From positions 55,470,854 to 55,534,853 of the forward strand of contig CM022302.1 in the NCBI GenBank assembly GCA_011799875.1: 64,000 nt of DNA, in the 5' to 3' direction. Numbering within the stretch: the stretch's first letter is position 1; each line of letters opens with the position of its first letter. The stretch comes from Thinopyrum elongatum. Its lineage: Eukaryota; Streptophyta; Magnoliopsida; Poales; Poaceae. Of the stretch, positions 10,565 to 22,210 are shown in pieces. The notes under the pieces are model-generated. The model did not search any database. It was not told the origin of the DNA and saw nothing but the letters and a program-made list of their open reading frames with translations. The translations under genes were made by a program, and so were the position numbers.

Positions 10565-11527
10565 ATATGATGTTGGTGGTTTGTTCCGCCTTTCCCTCGA
10601 AGATTTCTGTAATAAAGTTGTGAACCAAATTCATTCTAATGTGAACGAATGTGAGGTTTGGCATTCATGTCTTTGTCACATAAATTTCGGTTGTATGACA
10701 CGGCTAGCTAAGATGAATATAATCCCGAGTTTCACTTTAGCCAAAGGCTCTAAGTGCCATGCGTGTGTGCAAGCAAAGCAACCTCGTAAGCCTCACAAGC
10801 CTGCGAAGGAGAGACACCTAGCACCACTAGAGTTCATACATTCAGATCTCTGTGAGATGAATGGTGTGTTGACTAAAGGTGGAAAGAAATACTTCATGAC
10901 TTTAATTGATGATTCCACTAGATTATGTTATGTCTATCTGTTAAATATAAAGGATGAGGCTCTACACTACTTTAAAATCTATAAGGCTGAAGTTGAGAGC
11001 CAACTTGAGAAGAAAATAAAATGAGTACGGTATGATCATGGTGGAGAGTACTTTTCTAGTGAGTTCGATTTATTCTGTGCGAAACATGGTATTATTCATG
11101 AGAGGATGCCTCCCTATTCACCCCAGTCAAACAGGGTTGCCGAACGGAAAAACCGCACTAACAGATTTGGCTAGCGCCATGTTAGATACATCGGGTTTAT
11201 CCAAGGCATGGTGGGGGGAGGCTGTATTGACATCATGTCATGTCCTGAATAAATTCCCGCGAAGGATAATGAGACTACTCCCTATGAGCAATGGGAAAAG
11301 AAAAGAACTACACTCTCTTACTTGCGCAGTTGGGGCTGTTTGACAAAAGTCAATGTGTCGATCCCCAAAAAGCGTAAGCTTGGTCCAAAGACCGCAGACT
11401 GCATTAATTTCGGCTACGCTAAGAATAGCGTTGGCTATAGATTTCTAGTAGTGAAATCTGAGGTACCTGACCAGAAGGTCGGTACAATTATAGAGTCTAA
11501 GGATGCTATATTCTTTGAGGCTATTTT
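10565..11527 (+). pseudogene. Copia integrase, stops and frameshifts, cut by element A
   Basis: A GAG-pre-integrase zinc region is clear: WHSCLCH supplies the two histidines and CHAC the two cysteines. The integrase core follows, with FIHSDLCEM (first D), VRYDHGGEYFS (second D) and VAERKNRT (E), so the DDE residues are visible. A TGA (about 11022-11024) lies just before the second D block. Frameshifts follow RKNRT (about 11160) and again near 11260. The C-terminal part (VNVSIPKKRKLGPKTADC, RFLVVKSEVPD) is present up to the insertion of element A. Integrase would join element cDNA to the chromosome. Confidence 0.87.
11523..11527 (+). repeat. Target-site duplication of element A, left copy
   Basis: ATTTT, repeated at 21077-21081 directly after the 3' LTR of A. 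Removing A and one copy rejoins the host Copia frame. Confidence 0.9.
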
Positions 11528-12626
11528 TGTAGGAGATATGCCCTAGAGGAAATAATAAATGTTATTGATTATCTCCCGGTTCATAATTAGGTTTATGTTC
11601 CATGCTATAACTGCTATGGTTCTCGAGTCTACAATAACCACGAGGCTCGGAGGAAGACTCATATGCACGTGTGGAATAATAAACGGTAAAATGTATTCCA
11701 AGTCTGGCCTCTGAGACTAGCTCAAGTGTTGCATGATGGTTCTGTTTTCCTGATCATGGGCATGACTATGCCGGCAATTTTGAGGGCACAATGTTAGAAG
11801 AACATTTGTGTTGAATCGACCCGAATTGATGTTATGCTATGGGATACTTTCGTCACAAGTTAATGGTTACTAACACAGAGATGGTTAATGTTTGCATGAT
11901 TCCTCAGACCATGAGAGTATCGAGTTTCTTCATGCTTGATTCATGAACTTTGGGGTTTGTTAAACGTCATCCGTAAATGGGTGGCTATTACGGCGGCTTA
12001 CGGGTTCATGGAAAAGTGTGTCAAGTAACTTGATAGCTCGATATTGGGATTTGCTCCTCCGACGTTGGAGAGATATCTCTGGGCCCTCTCGGTGTTACGG
12101 TATCCATCATCATCTGGCCAGACACTTTGTGATTTGATCACGGGGATGCCGGAACACGGTAACGAGAAAAGAGAACAAATACCTGTAACGAGGTAACTGG
12201 CATAGTGGACAAGTTGTTGACCCACGGGGATGCCATCATGTCTCACCTTGGGTATTTGTAACATATTGCGAAGCAACAGGAATAGCACATGGCAACTGGA
12301 GGTTCACTCGAATATTCATTCGTGTGGGTATAGGGGTCAATATGGGTGTCCACGGCTCCGATGTTGATCATTGATCGGAAAGGGTTCCGTGTCATGTATA
12401 TACTTCACCGAACCTATAGGGTCACACGCTTAAGGGTCATCTATCTGCTGAATACTAGACAGGGAGTCTGAGAGAATCACCGAAAAAGTTTCGGACACTG
12501 GAAAAGTTCCGCAGAGAGAGGTCACCGGATGAGTTCCGGTGAAACTGAAAAGTTGTTTCGGGGTATTCCATTAAGTCAAATTGGTTTCGGCACAAGCCTG
12601 ATAATTCTTGGAGGGTGCCAGAATCA

Positions 12627-12639
12627 TTCTGGAAACTTC
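12627..12639 (+). promoter_or_regulatory. Trimeric heat-shock-element sequence, A 5' LTR
   Basis: TTCTGGAAACTTC is a perfect TTCnnGAAnnTTC, with an extra GAATTTTC unit just downstream (12644-12651). It lies about 450 bp upstream of the TATA box. Copies: A 3' LTR 20081-20093, B 5' LTR 23325-23337, B 3' LTR 30789-30801, solo LTR 8455-8467. In C a one-base insertion breaks it (about 43656-43669), and the D LTRs lack it. Confidence 0.45.
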
Positions 12640-13085
12640 TGGGAATTTTCCGAGATGAAAACCGGAAATGTTCCGGAGCTGCCGGAACCGCTTCAGATGC
12701 TTTTCGCAGATGAAATCACTAAACTGGAATTGTTCCAGAACATGTTGAAAATTTTTATGGTGGGTACTGGAAATGTTCTAGGCCCACATAAATATTTTCA
12801 GTTCGAACGGACGCTGAAAAATGTCGTCGTGAACAGTGAAAGTGCTTTTTGGGTTACTTTTTGAAAAGCCACTTGTTTGGGCTTTATCCCAAAAGATCTA
12901 GGGATGACATGGATGGATTGGGAGGCCCTCTTGGGGGGCCCCCAAGGGGTGTGGCCGGCCACACTTGGGGCTCCACCATGGAGCCCCTCTTGTTCCTTGG
13001 TTTCACTCTTATACCCTTGGTGGAAGGACTTCATTCATGTGCTTTTGGGTTTTAATGTAAAACCACCCTACCCCTTGGGATTTCC

Positions 13086-13093
13086 TATAAATA
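13086..13093 (+). promoter_or_regulatory. TATA box of A 5' LTR
   Basis: TATAAATA followed by GAGGTGGAGGGGCAG. The same box occurs at 23779-23786 (B), 44118-44125 (C) and, on the minus strand, 8003-8010 (solo LTR). The D-type LTRs have TATAAAAG instead. Confidence 0.65.
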
Positions 13094-13329
13094 GAGGTGG
13101 AGGGGCAGCCCTCCACACTCATCCCTTCTCACATACAAGTGCCATGCAATAATCTGGCTTCTCTCTCCCTCCCACGAAAAGAGTTTCGTAGAGCCGAAAG
13201 GCTGTCTGGGTTCCGGTGGGAACTAGTTCTGGACGGCGAAGCCCTCCCGGATAGATGACACCGTATGTGTGCAACTCTTTAGAGAGGTCGTAGTTTCGAT
13301 CTTTGTGCCCGAGGGGCTGTTCGAGAGTG

Positions 13330-13437
13330 CCTCCCGAAGGGCTGTCCAAGTGACGGTCCGAGTTCTGTGAGTCCTCCCGAAGGGCTGTCCGCGATACCGT
13401 CCGGGGGACTGTTCGACCGCCTCCCGGAGGGCTGTCC
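13330..13437 (+). repeat. GC-rich leader repeat in A 5' LTR, three units
   Basis: Units containing CTCCCGAAGGGCTGTCC, or the variant CCGGAGGGCTGTCC, recur about every 45 bp downstream of the TATA box, so they would lie in the transcribed leader. A has three units. B (24022-24173), the solo LTR and the D LTRs have four. The repeats create long antisense open frames in every LTR that are not genes. Confidence 0.75.
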
Positions 13438-13644
13438 GAGGGGCAGATGAGGGAGTACATCCTCGCGGTTGGGAGGTTGTAAATCCTAGCTGCGGGGATC
13501 TGCACTACCGATCGTCATCGACTCTACTTCCGCTGTGCTACGAGTCGGTAACGAAAAGGATAAACCTTGTATGCAGTCTCCATAGTGGTCCTGGGCTGGT
13601 GCGTAGGTCGGAAATTTTTTGTTTTCTGCTGCGTTACCCTACAG

Positions 13645-13658
13645 TGGCATCAAGAGCC
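13645..13658 (+). other. Primer binding site of element A
   Basis: TGGCATCAAGAGCC follows the 5' LTR after one base. It resembles the plant tRNA-iMet site TGGTATCAGAGCC with one substitution and one extra base. The other copies read TGGCATCATGAGCC (24380-24393 in B and equivalents in C and D). Confidence 0.65.
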
Positions 13659-16600
13659 ATGCTATGCGTAGATGCAGGTTGCGATCTAGAATACATAGTG
13701 ATGTATGGGTGTTGCACAATATAATTAGGTAGTAGATGAGTTCTATTACTGAAAATTATTTATGCGGGTAGCAGATGAAATCTGTTACCCGATGTTCTTG
13801 TTGCTTCCCTGGAATTTGCATATTTCTGATCTTGATAACAGTATGGTGGAGTTTTAATGTTCTGGCAATCCGCGATCCTGATTGATCAACGAAGTGCTAA
13901 CAGTTCATTGAATTCCACCGTAGTTAAAAAGAAAGATGAAATTTCGCAGACAAAAGGGCAATGCAGATATGATCTGCACGGGGGTCATGCGTATGACGAA
14001 GTTTAGTATGGGGTTCAAGATTTTATTATCTCATGCTTCATACACCCCGCATTGTTAATCTAGCGACTTGAATTATCATACTTGATGATGGACGTTGGTA
14101 GCTTCGGTTTGTTTCGAAACCTTAGAAGCCACGAAAAACAAGTTTTTGCATGAACCAATTAGAGGCGTCTAACTTGGTTTTGCAGGAGGGATTACATGTG
14201 CATGTGATGTGGTATAGCGGTGCTCATAATAATTTGATTATGTATGAGATGACTATATAATGTAAATTGATTAACATGACCTGTGTGTCATGATTCGGCA
14301 TGATGGCTGGAGCCATATGATTGCACTTTAAATGACCTGTGTGTCAACCTTGTGTAATGCATTATTTTATTAGCTATAGAGATAGCAATATTATCTGCTG
14401 CTTCGACAAGGTGGTGGCAATCTTCGCGAAGGTGATCGCCTACGTTAATGCCGAAGACGAAGGAATACAAGACTTCTCCGTCAGAAAGAGCTATACCATA
14501 TCATGCTATTATGAAGTGCATGAGATGTTTATCCCTTATGATGAACCCTTCTTGATTGCACGGTAGTCGCTTTTATTAGGGTGATCTCTCACAAAAATAT
14601 CAAGTAGTTAGTGTTCTCCCAAGTGTAGCACCGTCTACAACACGTATCTTTTAGGGGTGCGCCATGTACACATGAGCACGAACGATTAGAGAGGTGTAAG
14701 GCGGGTGAAGGTCAGACCTCACTGCGTGATCACTTGGTTGTCTTGACGTTCAGGCAGGACAGTCCTGAGCTCGGAACACACGCATCGAAAGATGGACAAG
14801 TGTCACATAGAGATGTGATTGGCAAGTTGGCCTACCAATTGAAATTCATGTCATCAGTGATGAACCCGTCAATGGCGTTGAATTGATATGCGGATCTTGA
14901 ATCACTCACAATCAATTATGAGAGATATTGATTTGAGTGGGAGCGCACTGTTGAATTAACTTGTTTAATTCTCAGTGCAATTAATTATGAACACTGTCTA
15001 AGTGTGGTTTGCTTAACAGTTATAGAATAATGGCTCGTGTTTCCACCTTCCCTGTTAAAATTGAATAAGCTGTTAAATATCTGGTTAAAACTTTACGGTT
15101 GGTAACGTAATGTGAGGATTGTCCTCAAGAGTGCCTAGAAGGACTTTGTCCTATCGCGTACTTTCGGTATTCTCTCGCTTATGCTATGGATCATGTGACT
15201 CTCGTCCTTCGATCCAAAAGCTAGAATTCCGTTTCAGTCAAGTGCAATATGTTTGCTTCCATGAGACCCGAACTTCGAAAGTTTGGATAGTTATGTGATA
15301 TTCATGGAATCTGAAAATCATTTTTCAGAGACAGACAAAGGCTAAAAGATATGAGATATCCAAAGCAATGTTTGTTTGCAAACTATTAGTAAAGAAGTTT
15401 ACTATGCATTAGACTGATAAGAGAGGGATCCAGAAGAACGCCTGTCATATGATGAAAGGTGAATAAAACAACAACTTAAAGAGAAAGGAAGTGTCTGAAG
15501 GGTGTTAGTGTGATAACACACCTAGGAAGTCCGGGGCTAACGCCACTCTTAAGTTGAGTGCTTCTTCTAAGAGTAGGAGAAATACTGAAAGTTAAACTGT
15601 TAGAAGTATAAAGGCAAAAGAAAGAAGACTGGAATATCCAGCTCATGTATGACTGTCATACAAGTTTTTAATGTATAGAAGGCTGGTCAAAGATATAGTT
15701 CTTGGGAATTATGATTAAATTGTTAATCACTGGTTCTTGGGTATTGTGAGTTAATCAAAAAGATACCCGCTCGATTGCATTCTGTTGCAACTCGATGTAA
15801 GAACTACTATGGCCTGAAAGACTAGCGAGGAATGAGGTTTAGGTATACACAGGGAACATAGTAAATGTTACTATACCTTCCATCGGTGTATTACCGTCTG
15901 TATTTATTTTCATAATTCATTTAGAGTTTTACACACTCTAGCCCATTGCATAAGGTATCTTGCAAGAAGGTTGTTCATAAGAGAACTTTTGATGTTCGGT
16001 GTTATGAATAACATAAGGGCCATACTTTCATTATGAATGAGATGTATGTTATGAATGTTGATAATAATATATTACCTCTGGATTTACTTTCATAATTCAT
16101 TTTAGAGTTTCATACACTCTAACCCATTGCACAATGTTTGTTGCAAAAGAGTTGTTCATAAAAACAACAATTGTTGTTCAGTATTATGAATAACATGAAG
16201 GGCCATGCTTCCATCCAAGATGGGACGTATGTTATGAATATTGATGGTAATATGATACATCCATAACACTGACGCTAAATGTCGCAAGACTAAAAGAATA
16301 CCACACAAGTGTGGCACTGCATTTGGTCACATTGGAGAAACCCGCATGGAAAATTCCATTATGATGGATTTTGAAGTCGTTTGATTTTGAATCATCTGAC
16401 ACTTGCACATTTCCTCCAAAAAGTGAAGTGACTGAAATACCGTTCACAGGCCAAAAAGAACGAATAACAAACTTATTGGTGATCATACATTTTGATGTGT
16501 GTAGTGCGATAAATGTTGTTAGTAGTGGATTTATCTATCTTCAGAAATGACTCAAGTAGATATATAGATATTTACCTGATGAGACATAAGTCTGGATCTT

Positions 16601-18951
16601 TTGAAATCATTCAAAAGGTTTTCAAAATGAAGAAGAAATTATTGTAACAAGAAAATTATGTTTCTACAATTCGATTACAGAAAGGAAGATTTGAGTTACA
16701 AGTTTAGCAAATGTCTGATGAGTTGTGAAAGGGGTTTCATAACTTGCACCTCTCGGAACACCACTGCAAGTGGAAAGTCCGTGGAGATGTAATCGAACCA
16801 TTCATGACATGGTAAGATCAAAGATGACATAAATAAATTTGCCATTATCCCTTTTAAAGAGTGATGCTTTAGAGACTGCGGCTTTTACACTGAAAAGAGC
16901 TCCATTGAGTCTGTTGAAATGACACCATGGTATGGTACGCCCAACCATGTTATATCTTTTCTTAAACATTTGGAATATGGGGCTTGTGTAAAAGGTTACA
17001 AACCTATTCCAAATCACACAAGTTCTACTTTGTAGGTTATCCCAAGTCATTGGGTATTCCTCCCTTACTATACCAAGGCAAATAGGTTTGCCACAAAGAA
17101 CGGTATGCTTTTTGAAGAAAATGGTTCTTTCAAAAAGGTGAGTGGGAGAATAGTGCAACTCGACGAGATAAACAGTATCTTCGTCATCAGGTCAAAGGGA
17201 AGAGACCTTGGAAGTAATTCCGGAGTTTCCTACTGCGACTGATACGGAAGTCTCTACAATAAAATGTATGGACTTCAGTCGAACTTGCAGCTGAACCACG
17301 TAGGCAAGGCTCGTGCAAACCTCTCAGGTGCGCAAACGAGATATTGTTGTTAGACAACAGTATACCTACGATACACAAGGAAGCGTTGATGGGCCCTGAC
17401 TCCGGAATTGGCTAAATGCCAATACAATCCGAGATAGTATCCATATAAATGTTTCAAGATTAAAACCTTGATACACCTTTCGGAAGACTTAGAGTCTAAC
17501 GAATATTTATGGAAATTAAAACTGATACGGATAAAAATGTTTTATCCATAAAGCTCGACTTGTTGCAATAACAAGTTCAAGGAGTTGACTACGATGAGGT
17601 TGTTTCATCGTAGCGATGCTTAAAGTCGGTTCGGGTTGAACTAGCAATTAATACATATTTCAATCTTAAGATATGAAACATGGATGACAATAGGATTTCC
17701 ATCTGATGGAAATGAAACCAAGGACTTGCATGTGTTACAGTCCAAGGTATTTTGTCAGTCCAGAGGATGCTAGTAAGTATGCAAACTTCAGAGTTCCAGC
17801 AATGGACAGAAGAGAGCAAAATGGAGTTGGAATCTTCGTGTTTTGATGAAATAGTCAAAGGGGTTTGACTTCATCAATGGGTAACGAAGATGCTTATGAT
17901 TCAAGAAAGTAAGTGGGAGCATAATAAAATTTCTAAAAAAAAACGTTGTGTGCTTGACACATTGTTAATTGGAAATAAATTTCTTGACATGAATTAGGAC
18001 TTCATTTGAAAATAGTTTTTCGATGAAGTGCTTGGGCTAAATAGCCTTTTATATTAGGCATGATGATCTATGGAGATAGATTTACCTAATAGGGCTGAGC
18101 AAAGATACATATTGACAAGATGCTAAAACCTTTTAGCATTAAAAACGTCAAGGAGTGATTCTTGCCGAAGTCACATGGAAAGAGTTTTTGCAAGACTCGG
18201 TGTCCCAAAACACTGATGAGCAAAATACATGATGAAGATTCCACACACTCTTGTGTTTGGATTAATCATGTATTCCATGGTATGTAAAAACAACCAGATA
18301 TGTCCAATACTCCCAAAGTTGTTGCGATTATAGATACCAAAGTGATCAAAAGTTCTGATCATGGGACAACAGTGAAAAAGGGTCATTGAGTACTATAGTA
18401 GCACCGATGACATGTTTTCTCGCAAGCGGAGATCATGAAGAGTTCGTTATAAAAGGTTACATCGATACAGTCTTCATCCATGCTCCAAGCGATTTTCGAT
18501 TTAAATTGAGGGTTTTGTGTAACACACAATATGGTGGCACGGTAGTTGGAAATTGTTCCAAACAAGTTACTGTGGCGAATTCTATAACAGAGGCGAAGTA
18601 TGTTGCCGCTTTTAAAAGCAACAAACAAGATGCTGAATCATATAGTTCTTTCATGAACTTAGTATGGTTCCAAGAAGGCTTTGGTCAATGGGACACTACT
18701 GCAGGTAGTTGCTCCATAACTCAGTCTGAGGAATCCAGGTTCGACCTGTGATTCACATACATACGAAGCCAAGTCCACACAAAATATGAATTTTGTGAAA
18801 GCGTGAAAACGCGAGGATATGCAAAGATACACACGGAGCTGAAGTCGTCAGATGCGTTGGACATCAGGCTATACCACATGCGAAACATATTTACACCAGT
18901 GTGCCACAGGTGTAAAGTGCATTAGCATTAACTAGATTATTGACTCTAGTG
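13659..18951 (+). other. Internal domain of element A, no intact gag or pol
   Basis: About 5.3 kb. A short open frame at 14339-14566 (75 codons, ending PYDEPFLIAR) recurs in B, C and D and matches nothing I know. Copia relics follow in proper order. Near 16525-16660 is the integrase signature that in element B reads SSRYVDIYLMRRKS. RT is seen near 17547-17610 as KARLVA and, after a frameshift, QGVDYDE. RNase H is at 18386-18751. Stops and frameshifts separate them. The 5' third, where gag should be, shows no recognisable gag. Confidence 0.75.
18386..18751 (+). pseudogene. RNase H relic of element A
   Basis: A 121-codon open stretch matches the C-terminal Copia RNase H region. HEEFVIKGYIDTVF corresponds to the block with the first catalytic aspartate. 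GGTVVGNCSKQVTVANS, followed by TEAKY, corresponds to the usual GGAVSWKSSKQ...STTEAEY block. There is no upstream RT frame joined to it and the C-terminal end is diverged. Related relics lie at 29232-29477 (B) and 51221-51424 (D, frameshifted). Confidence 0.7.
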
Positions 18952-18963
18952 CAAGTGGGAGTC
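18952..18963 (+). other. Polypurine tract of element A
   Basis: CAAGTGGGAGTC lies directly before the 3' LTR. The AAGTGGGAG core is typical of Copia second-strand primer sites, and the identical tract precedes the 3' LTR of B (about 29679-29690) and LTR2 of D (about 51788-51799). Confidence 0.75.
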
Positions 18964-21076
18964 TGTAGGAGATATGCCCTAGAGGCAATAATAAATGTTA
19001 TTGATTATCAACCTGTTCATAATTAGGTTTATGTTCCATGCTATAACTGCTATGGCTCTCGAGTCTACAATAACCACGAGGCTCGGAGGAAGACTCATAT
19101 GCACGTGTTGAATAATAAACGGTAAAATGTATTCCTAGTCTGGACTCTGAGACTAGCTCAAGTGTTGCATGATGGTTCTATTTTCCTGATCATGGGCATG
19201 ACTATGCCGGCAATTTTGAGGGCACAATGTTAGAAGAACACTTGTTTTGAATCGACCCGAATTGATGTTATGCTATGGGATACTTTCGTCACAAGTTAAT
19301 GGTTAATAACACAGATATGGTTAATGTTTGCATGATTCCTCAGACCATGAGAGTATCGAGTTTCTTCATGCTTGATTCATGAACTTTGGGGTTTGTTAAA
19401 CGTCATCCGTAAATGGGTGGCTATTACGGCGGCTTACGGGTTCATGGAAAAGTGTGTCAAGTAACTTGATAGCTCGATATTGGGATTTGCTCCTCCGACG
19501 TTGGAGAGATATCTCTGGGCCCTCTCGGTGTTTTGGTATCCATCATCGTCTGGCCAGACACTTTGTGATTTGATCACGGGGATGCCGGAACACGGTAACG
19601 AGAAAAGAGAACAAATACCGGTAACGAGGTAACTGGCATAGTGGACAAGTTGTTGACCCACGGGGATGCCATCATGTCTCACCTTGGGTATTTGTAACAT
19701 ATCCCGAAGCAACAGGAATAGCACACGGCAACTGGAGGTTCACTCGAATATTCATTCGTGTGGGTATAGGGGTCAATATGGGTGTCCACGGCTCCGATGT
19801 TGATCATTGATCGGAAAGGGTTCCGTGTCATGTCTATACTTCACCGAACCTATAGGGGCACACGCTTAAGGGTCATCTATCTGCTGAATACTAGACAGGG
19901 AGTCTGAGAGAATCACCGAAAAAGTTTCGGACACCGAAAAAGTTTCGGACAGTGGAAAAGTTCCGCAGAGAGAGGTCACCGGATGAGTTCCTGTGAAACT
20001 GAAAAGTTGTTTCGGGGTATTCCATTAAGTCAAATTGGTTTCGGCACATGCCTGATAATTCTTGGAGGGTGCCAGAATCATTCTGGAAACTTCTGGGAAT
20101 TTTCCGAGATGAAAACCGGAAATGTTCCGGAGTTGCCGGAACCGCTTCAGATGCTTTTCGCAGATGAAATCACTAAACTGGAATTGTTCCAGAACATGTT
20201 GAAAATTTTCTAAGCCCACATAAATATTTTCAGTTCGAACGGACGCTGAAAAATGTCGTCATGAATAGTGAAAGTGCTGTTTGGGTTACTTTTTGGAAAG
20301 CCACTTGTTTGGACTTTATCCCAAAAGATCTAGGGATGACATGGATGGATTGGGAGGCCCTCTTGGGGGCCCCCCAAGGGGTGTGGCCGGCCACACTTGG
20401 GGCTCCACCATGGAGCCCCTCTTGTTCCTTGGTTTGTCCCTTATACCCTTGGTGGAAGGACTTCATTCATGTGCTTTTGGGTTTTACTGTAAAACCACCC
20501 TACCCCTTGGGATTTCCTATAAATAGAGGTGGAGGGGCAGGCCTCCACACTCATCCCTTCTCACATACAAGTGCCATGCAATAATCTGGCTTCTCTCTCC
20601 CTCCCACGAAAAGAGTTTCGTAGAGCCGAAAGGCTGTCTGGGTTCCGGTGGGAACTAGTTCTGGACGGCGAAGCCCTGCCGGATAGATGACACCGTATGT
20701 GTGCAACTCTGTAGAGAGGTCATAGTTTCGATCTTAGTGCCCGATGGCCTGTTCGAGAGTGCCTCCCGAAGGGCTGTCCAAGTGACGGTCCGAGTTCTGT
20801 GAGTCCTCCCGAAGGGCTGTCCGCGACACCTTCCGGGGGACTGTTCGACCGCCTCCCGGAGGGCTATCCGAGGGGCAGATGAGGGAGTACATCCTCGCGG
20901 TTGGGAGGTTGTAAATCCTAGCTACGGGGATCTGCACCGCCGATCGTCATCGACTCTACTTCCGCTGCGCTACGAGTCGGTAACAAAAATGATCAAACCT
21001 TGTATGCAGTCTCCATAGTGGTCCTGGGCTGGTGCGTAGGTCGGAAAATTTTTGTTTTCTGCTGCGTTACCCTACA
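18964..21076 (+). repeat. 3' LTR of element A
   Basis: 2113 bp, ending GCGTTACCCTACA and followed by the ATTTT target-site copy (21077-21081). It carries an extra GAAAAAGTTTCGGACA unit near 19917-19950 and lacks about 25 bp near 20213 relative to the 5' LTR. The heat-shock-like trimer is intact at 20081-20093. Confidence 0.93.
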
Positions 21077-21081
21077 ATTTT

Positions 21082-22195
21082 CCCCATAAGAGATATGCAA
21101 AGCACTTAGACTCCTGAACCTGCCATTCTGATGGAATATTATGAACACAAAAGTGATGAAAGTTCATTGGAGGATGATGAGGAAGCTCTTGTTAGGGGCA
21201 AGAGACAAAGGACTGCAGAGTCTTTTGGTGATGATTTCCTCATGTACCTCGTGGATGACGACACTCCTAGTTCCATTTCAGAAGCCTATGCATCCCCGGA
21301 TGCTGACTACTGGAAGGATGCGGTCCGTAGCGAGATGGATTCCATCTTAGCTAATGGGACATGGGAGATCACTGATCGTCCATATGGTTGCCAACCATTA
21401 GGATGTAAGTGGGTGTTCAAAAGGAAGCTTAGGCCCGATGGTACTGTTGAGAAGTACAAGGCTAGGCTTGAGGCCAAGGGTTATACCCAGAAAGAAGAGC
21501 ATTTCTTTATACTTACTCACCTGTGGCTAGACTGACAACCATTCGAGTGTTACTCGCTTTGGCTGCCTTGCATGGTCTGCTCGTTCATCAGATGGACGTT
21601 AAGACGGCTTTCCTTAACGGAGAGCTAGACGAGGAAATTTACATGCAACAGCCAGATGGCTTTGTAGTAAATGGTCAGGAAAGAAAGCTGTGTAAACTAG
21701 TGAAATCTTTGTATGGCCTGAAACAAGCGCCTAAGCAATGGCATGAGAAGTTGAATACAACTTTGAGATCTGTTGGCTTTGTTGTTAATGAAGCTGACAA
21801 ATGTGTATACTATCGCTATGGTGGAGGCGAAGTCATTGAGGAGGTCAAGGCTTTTCTATCTCATAACTTTGAGATGAAAGACCTGGGCGTGGCTGATGTT
21901 ATCTTGAACATCAAGCTACTGAGAGACACTGAGGGTGGAATTACGCTTTTGCAATCCCACTATGTTGAGAAGATTTTGAGCCGTTTTGGATATTCGGACT
22001 GCAAACCTTCTGCAACACCATATGATCCTAGCGTGCGGATTCGAAAGTTCGAAGGCACAACTATAGATCGATTGAGATATTCTCAAGTGATTGGTTAACT
22101 GATGCACCTAGCTTGTGCTACTCGTCCTGACATCTCATTTGTTGTGTGCAAACTGAGCCGGTTTGTTTCCAATCCAGGAGATGTGCATTGGCATG
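21082..22195 (+). pseudogene. Copia reverse transcriptase, YVDD region deleted
   Basis: The host Copia resumes here. The RT domain is recognisable from ADYWKDAVRSEMDSI and CKWVFKRKLRPDG through KYKARLEAKGYTQKE, HQMDVKTAFLNGELDEEIY, LVKSLYGLKQAPKQW and EMKDLGVADVILNIKL to ATRPDISFVVCKLSRF. The first catalytic aspartate (HQMDVKTAF) is present. At 21830/21831 the frame passes from GGGE straight to VIEEVKAFLS, where relatives have about 19 more residues including YVDD. The two other catalytic aspartates are thus lost by an in-frame deletion. A frameshift near 21510 and a TAA near 22096 add further damage. Confidence 0.9.
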
Positions 22196-22210
22196 CTGTT
22201 GAGCGAGTGA
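22196..22210 (+). repeat. 15-bp direct duplication flanking element B, left copy
   Basis: CTGTTGAGCGAGTGA, repeated at 31843-31857 immediately after the 3' LTR of B. The host Copia frame (HAVERVMRYLQG) is restored when B and one copy are removed, so the duplication arose with the insertion. LTR retrotransposons normally make 4-6 bp. Confidence 0.9.

Larger units (their letters stand above)
11528..13643 (+). repeat. 5' LTR of element A
   Basis: 2116 bp, TGTAGGAGATATGCCCTAG to GCGTTACCCTACA. It contains a dyad-rich segment (about 12460-12800) with several GGAA...TTCC palindromes, a GGCCGGCC palindrome near 12956, a TATA box and a GC-rich leader repeat. The first bases resemble the start of Angela/BARE-type LTRs, but the rest differs. 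I do not assign a published family name. Confidence 0.93.
11528..21076 (+). mobile_element. Element A: full-length TGTAGGAG-family LTR retrotransposon
   Basis: 9549 bp, inserted near the end of the host integrase region with a 5-bp duplication (ATTTT). LTRs are 11528-13643 and 18964-21076. The primer site is at 13645-13658 and the polypurine tract at 18952-18963. The internal domain has no intact gag or pol, only relics in Copia order (integrase, RT, RNase H), so the family is a non-autonomous Copia. By eye the two LTRs differ by about 50-55 substitutions over 2.1 kb (about 2.5%) plus a deletion of about 25 bp. At 1.3e-8 per site per year that is roughly one million years. Confidence 0.93.
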
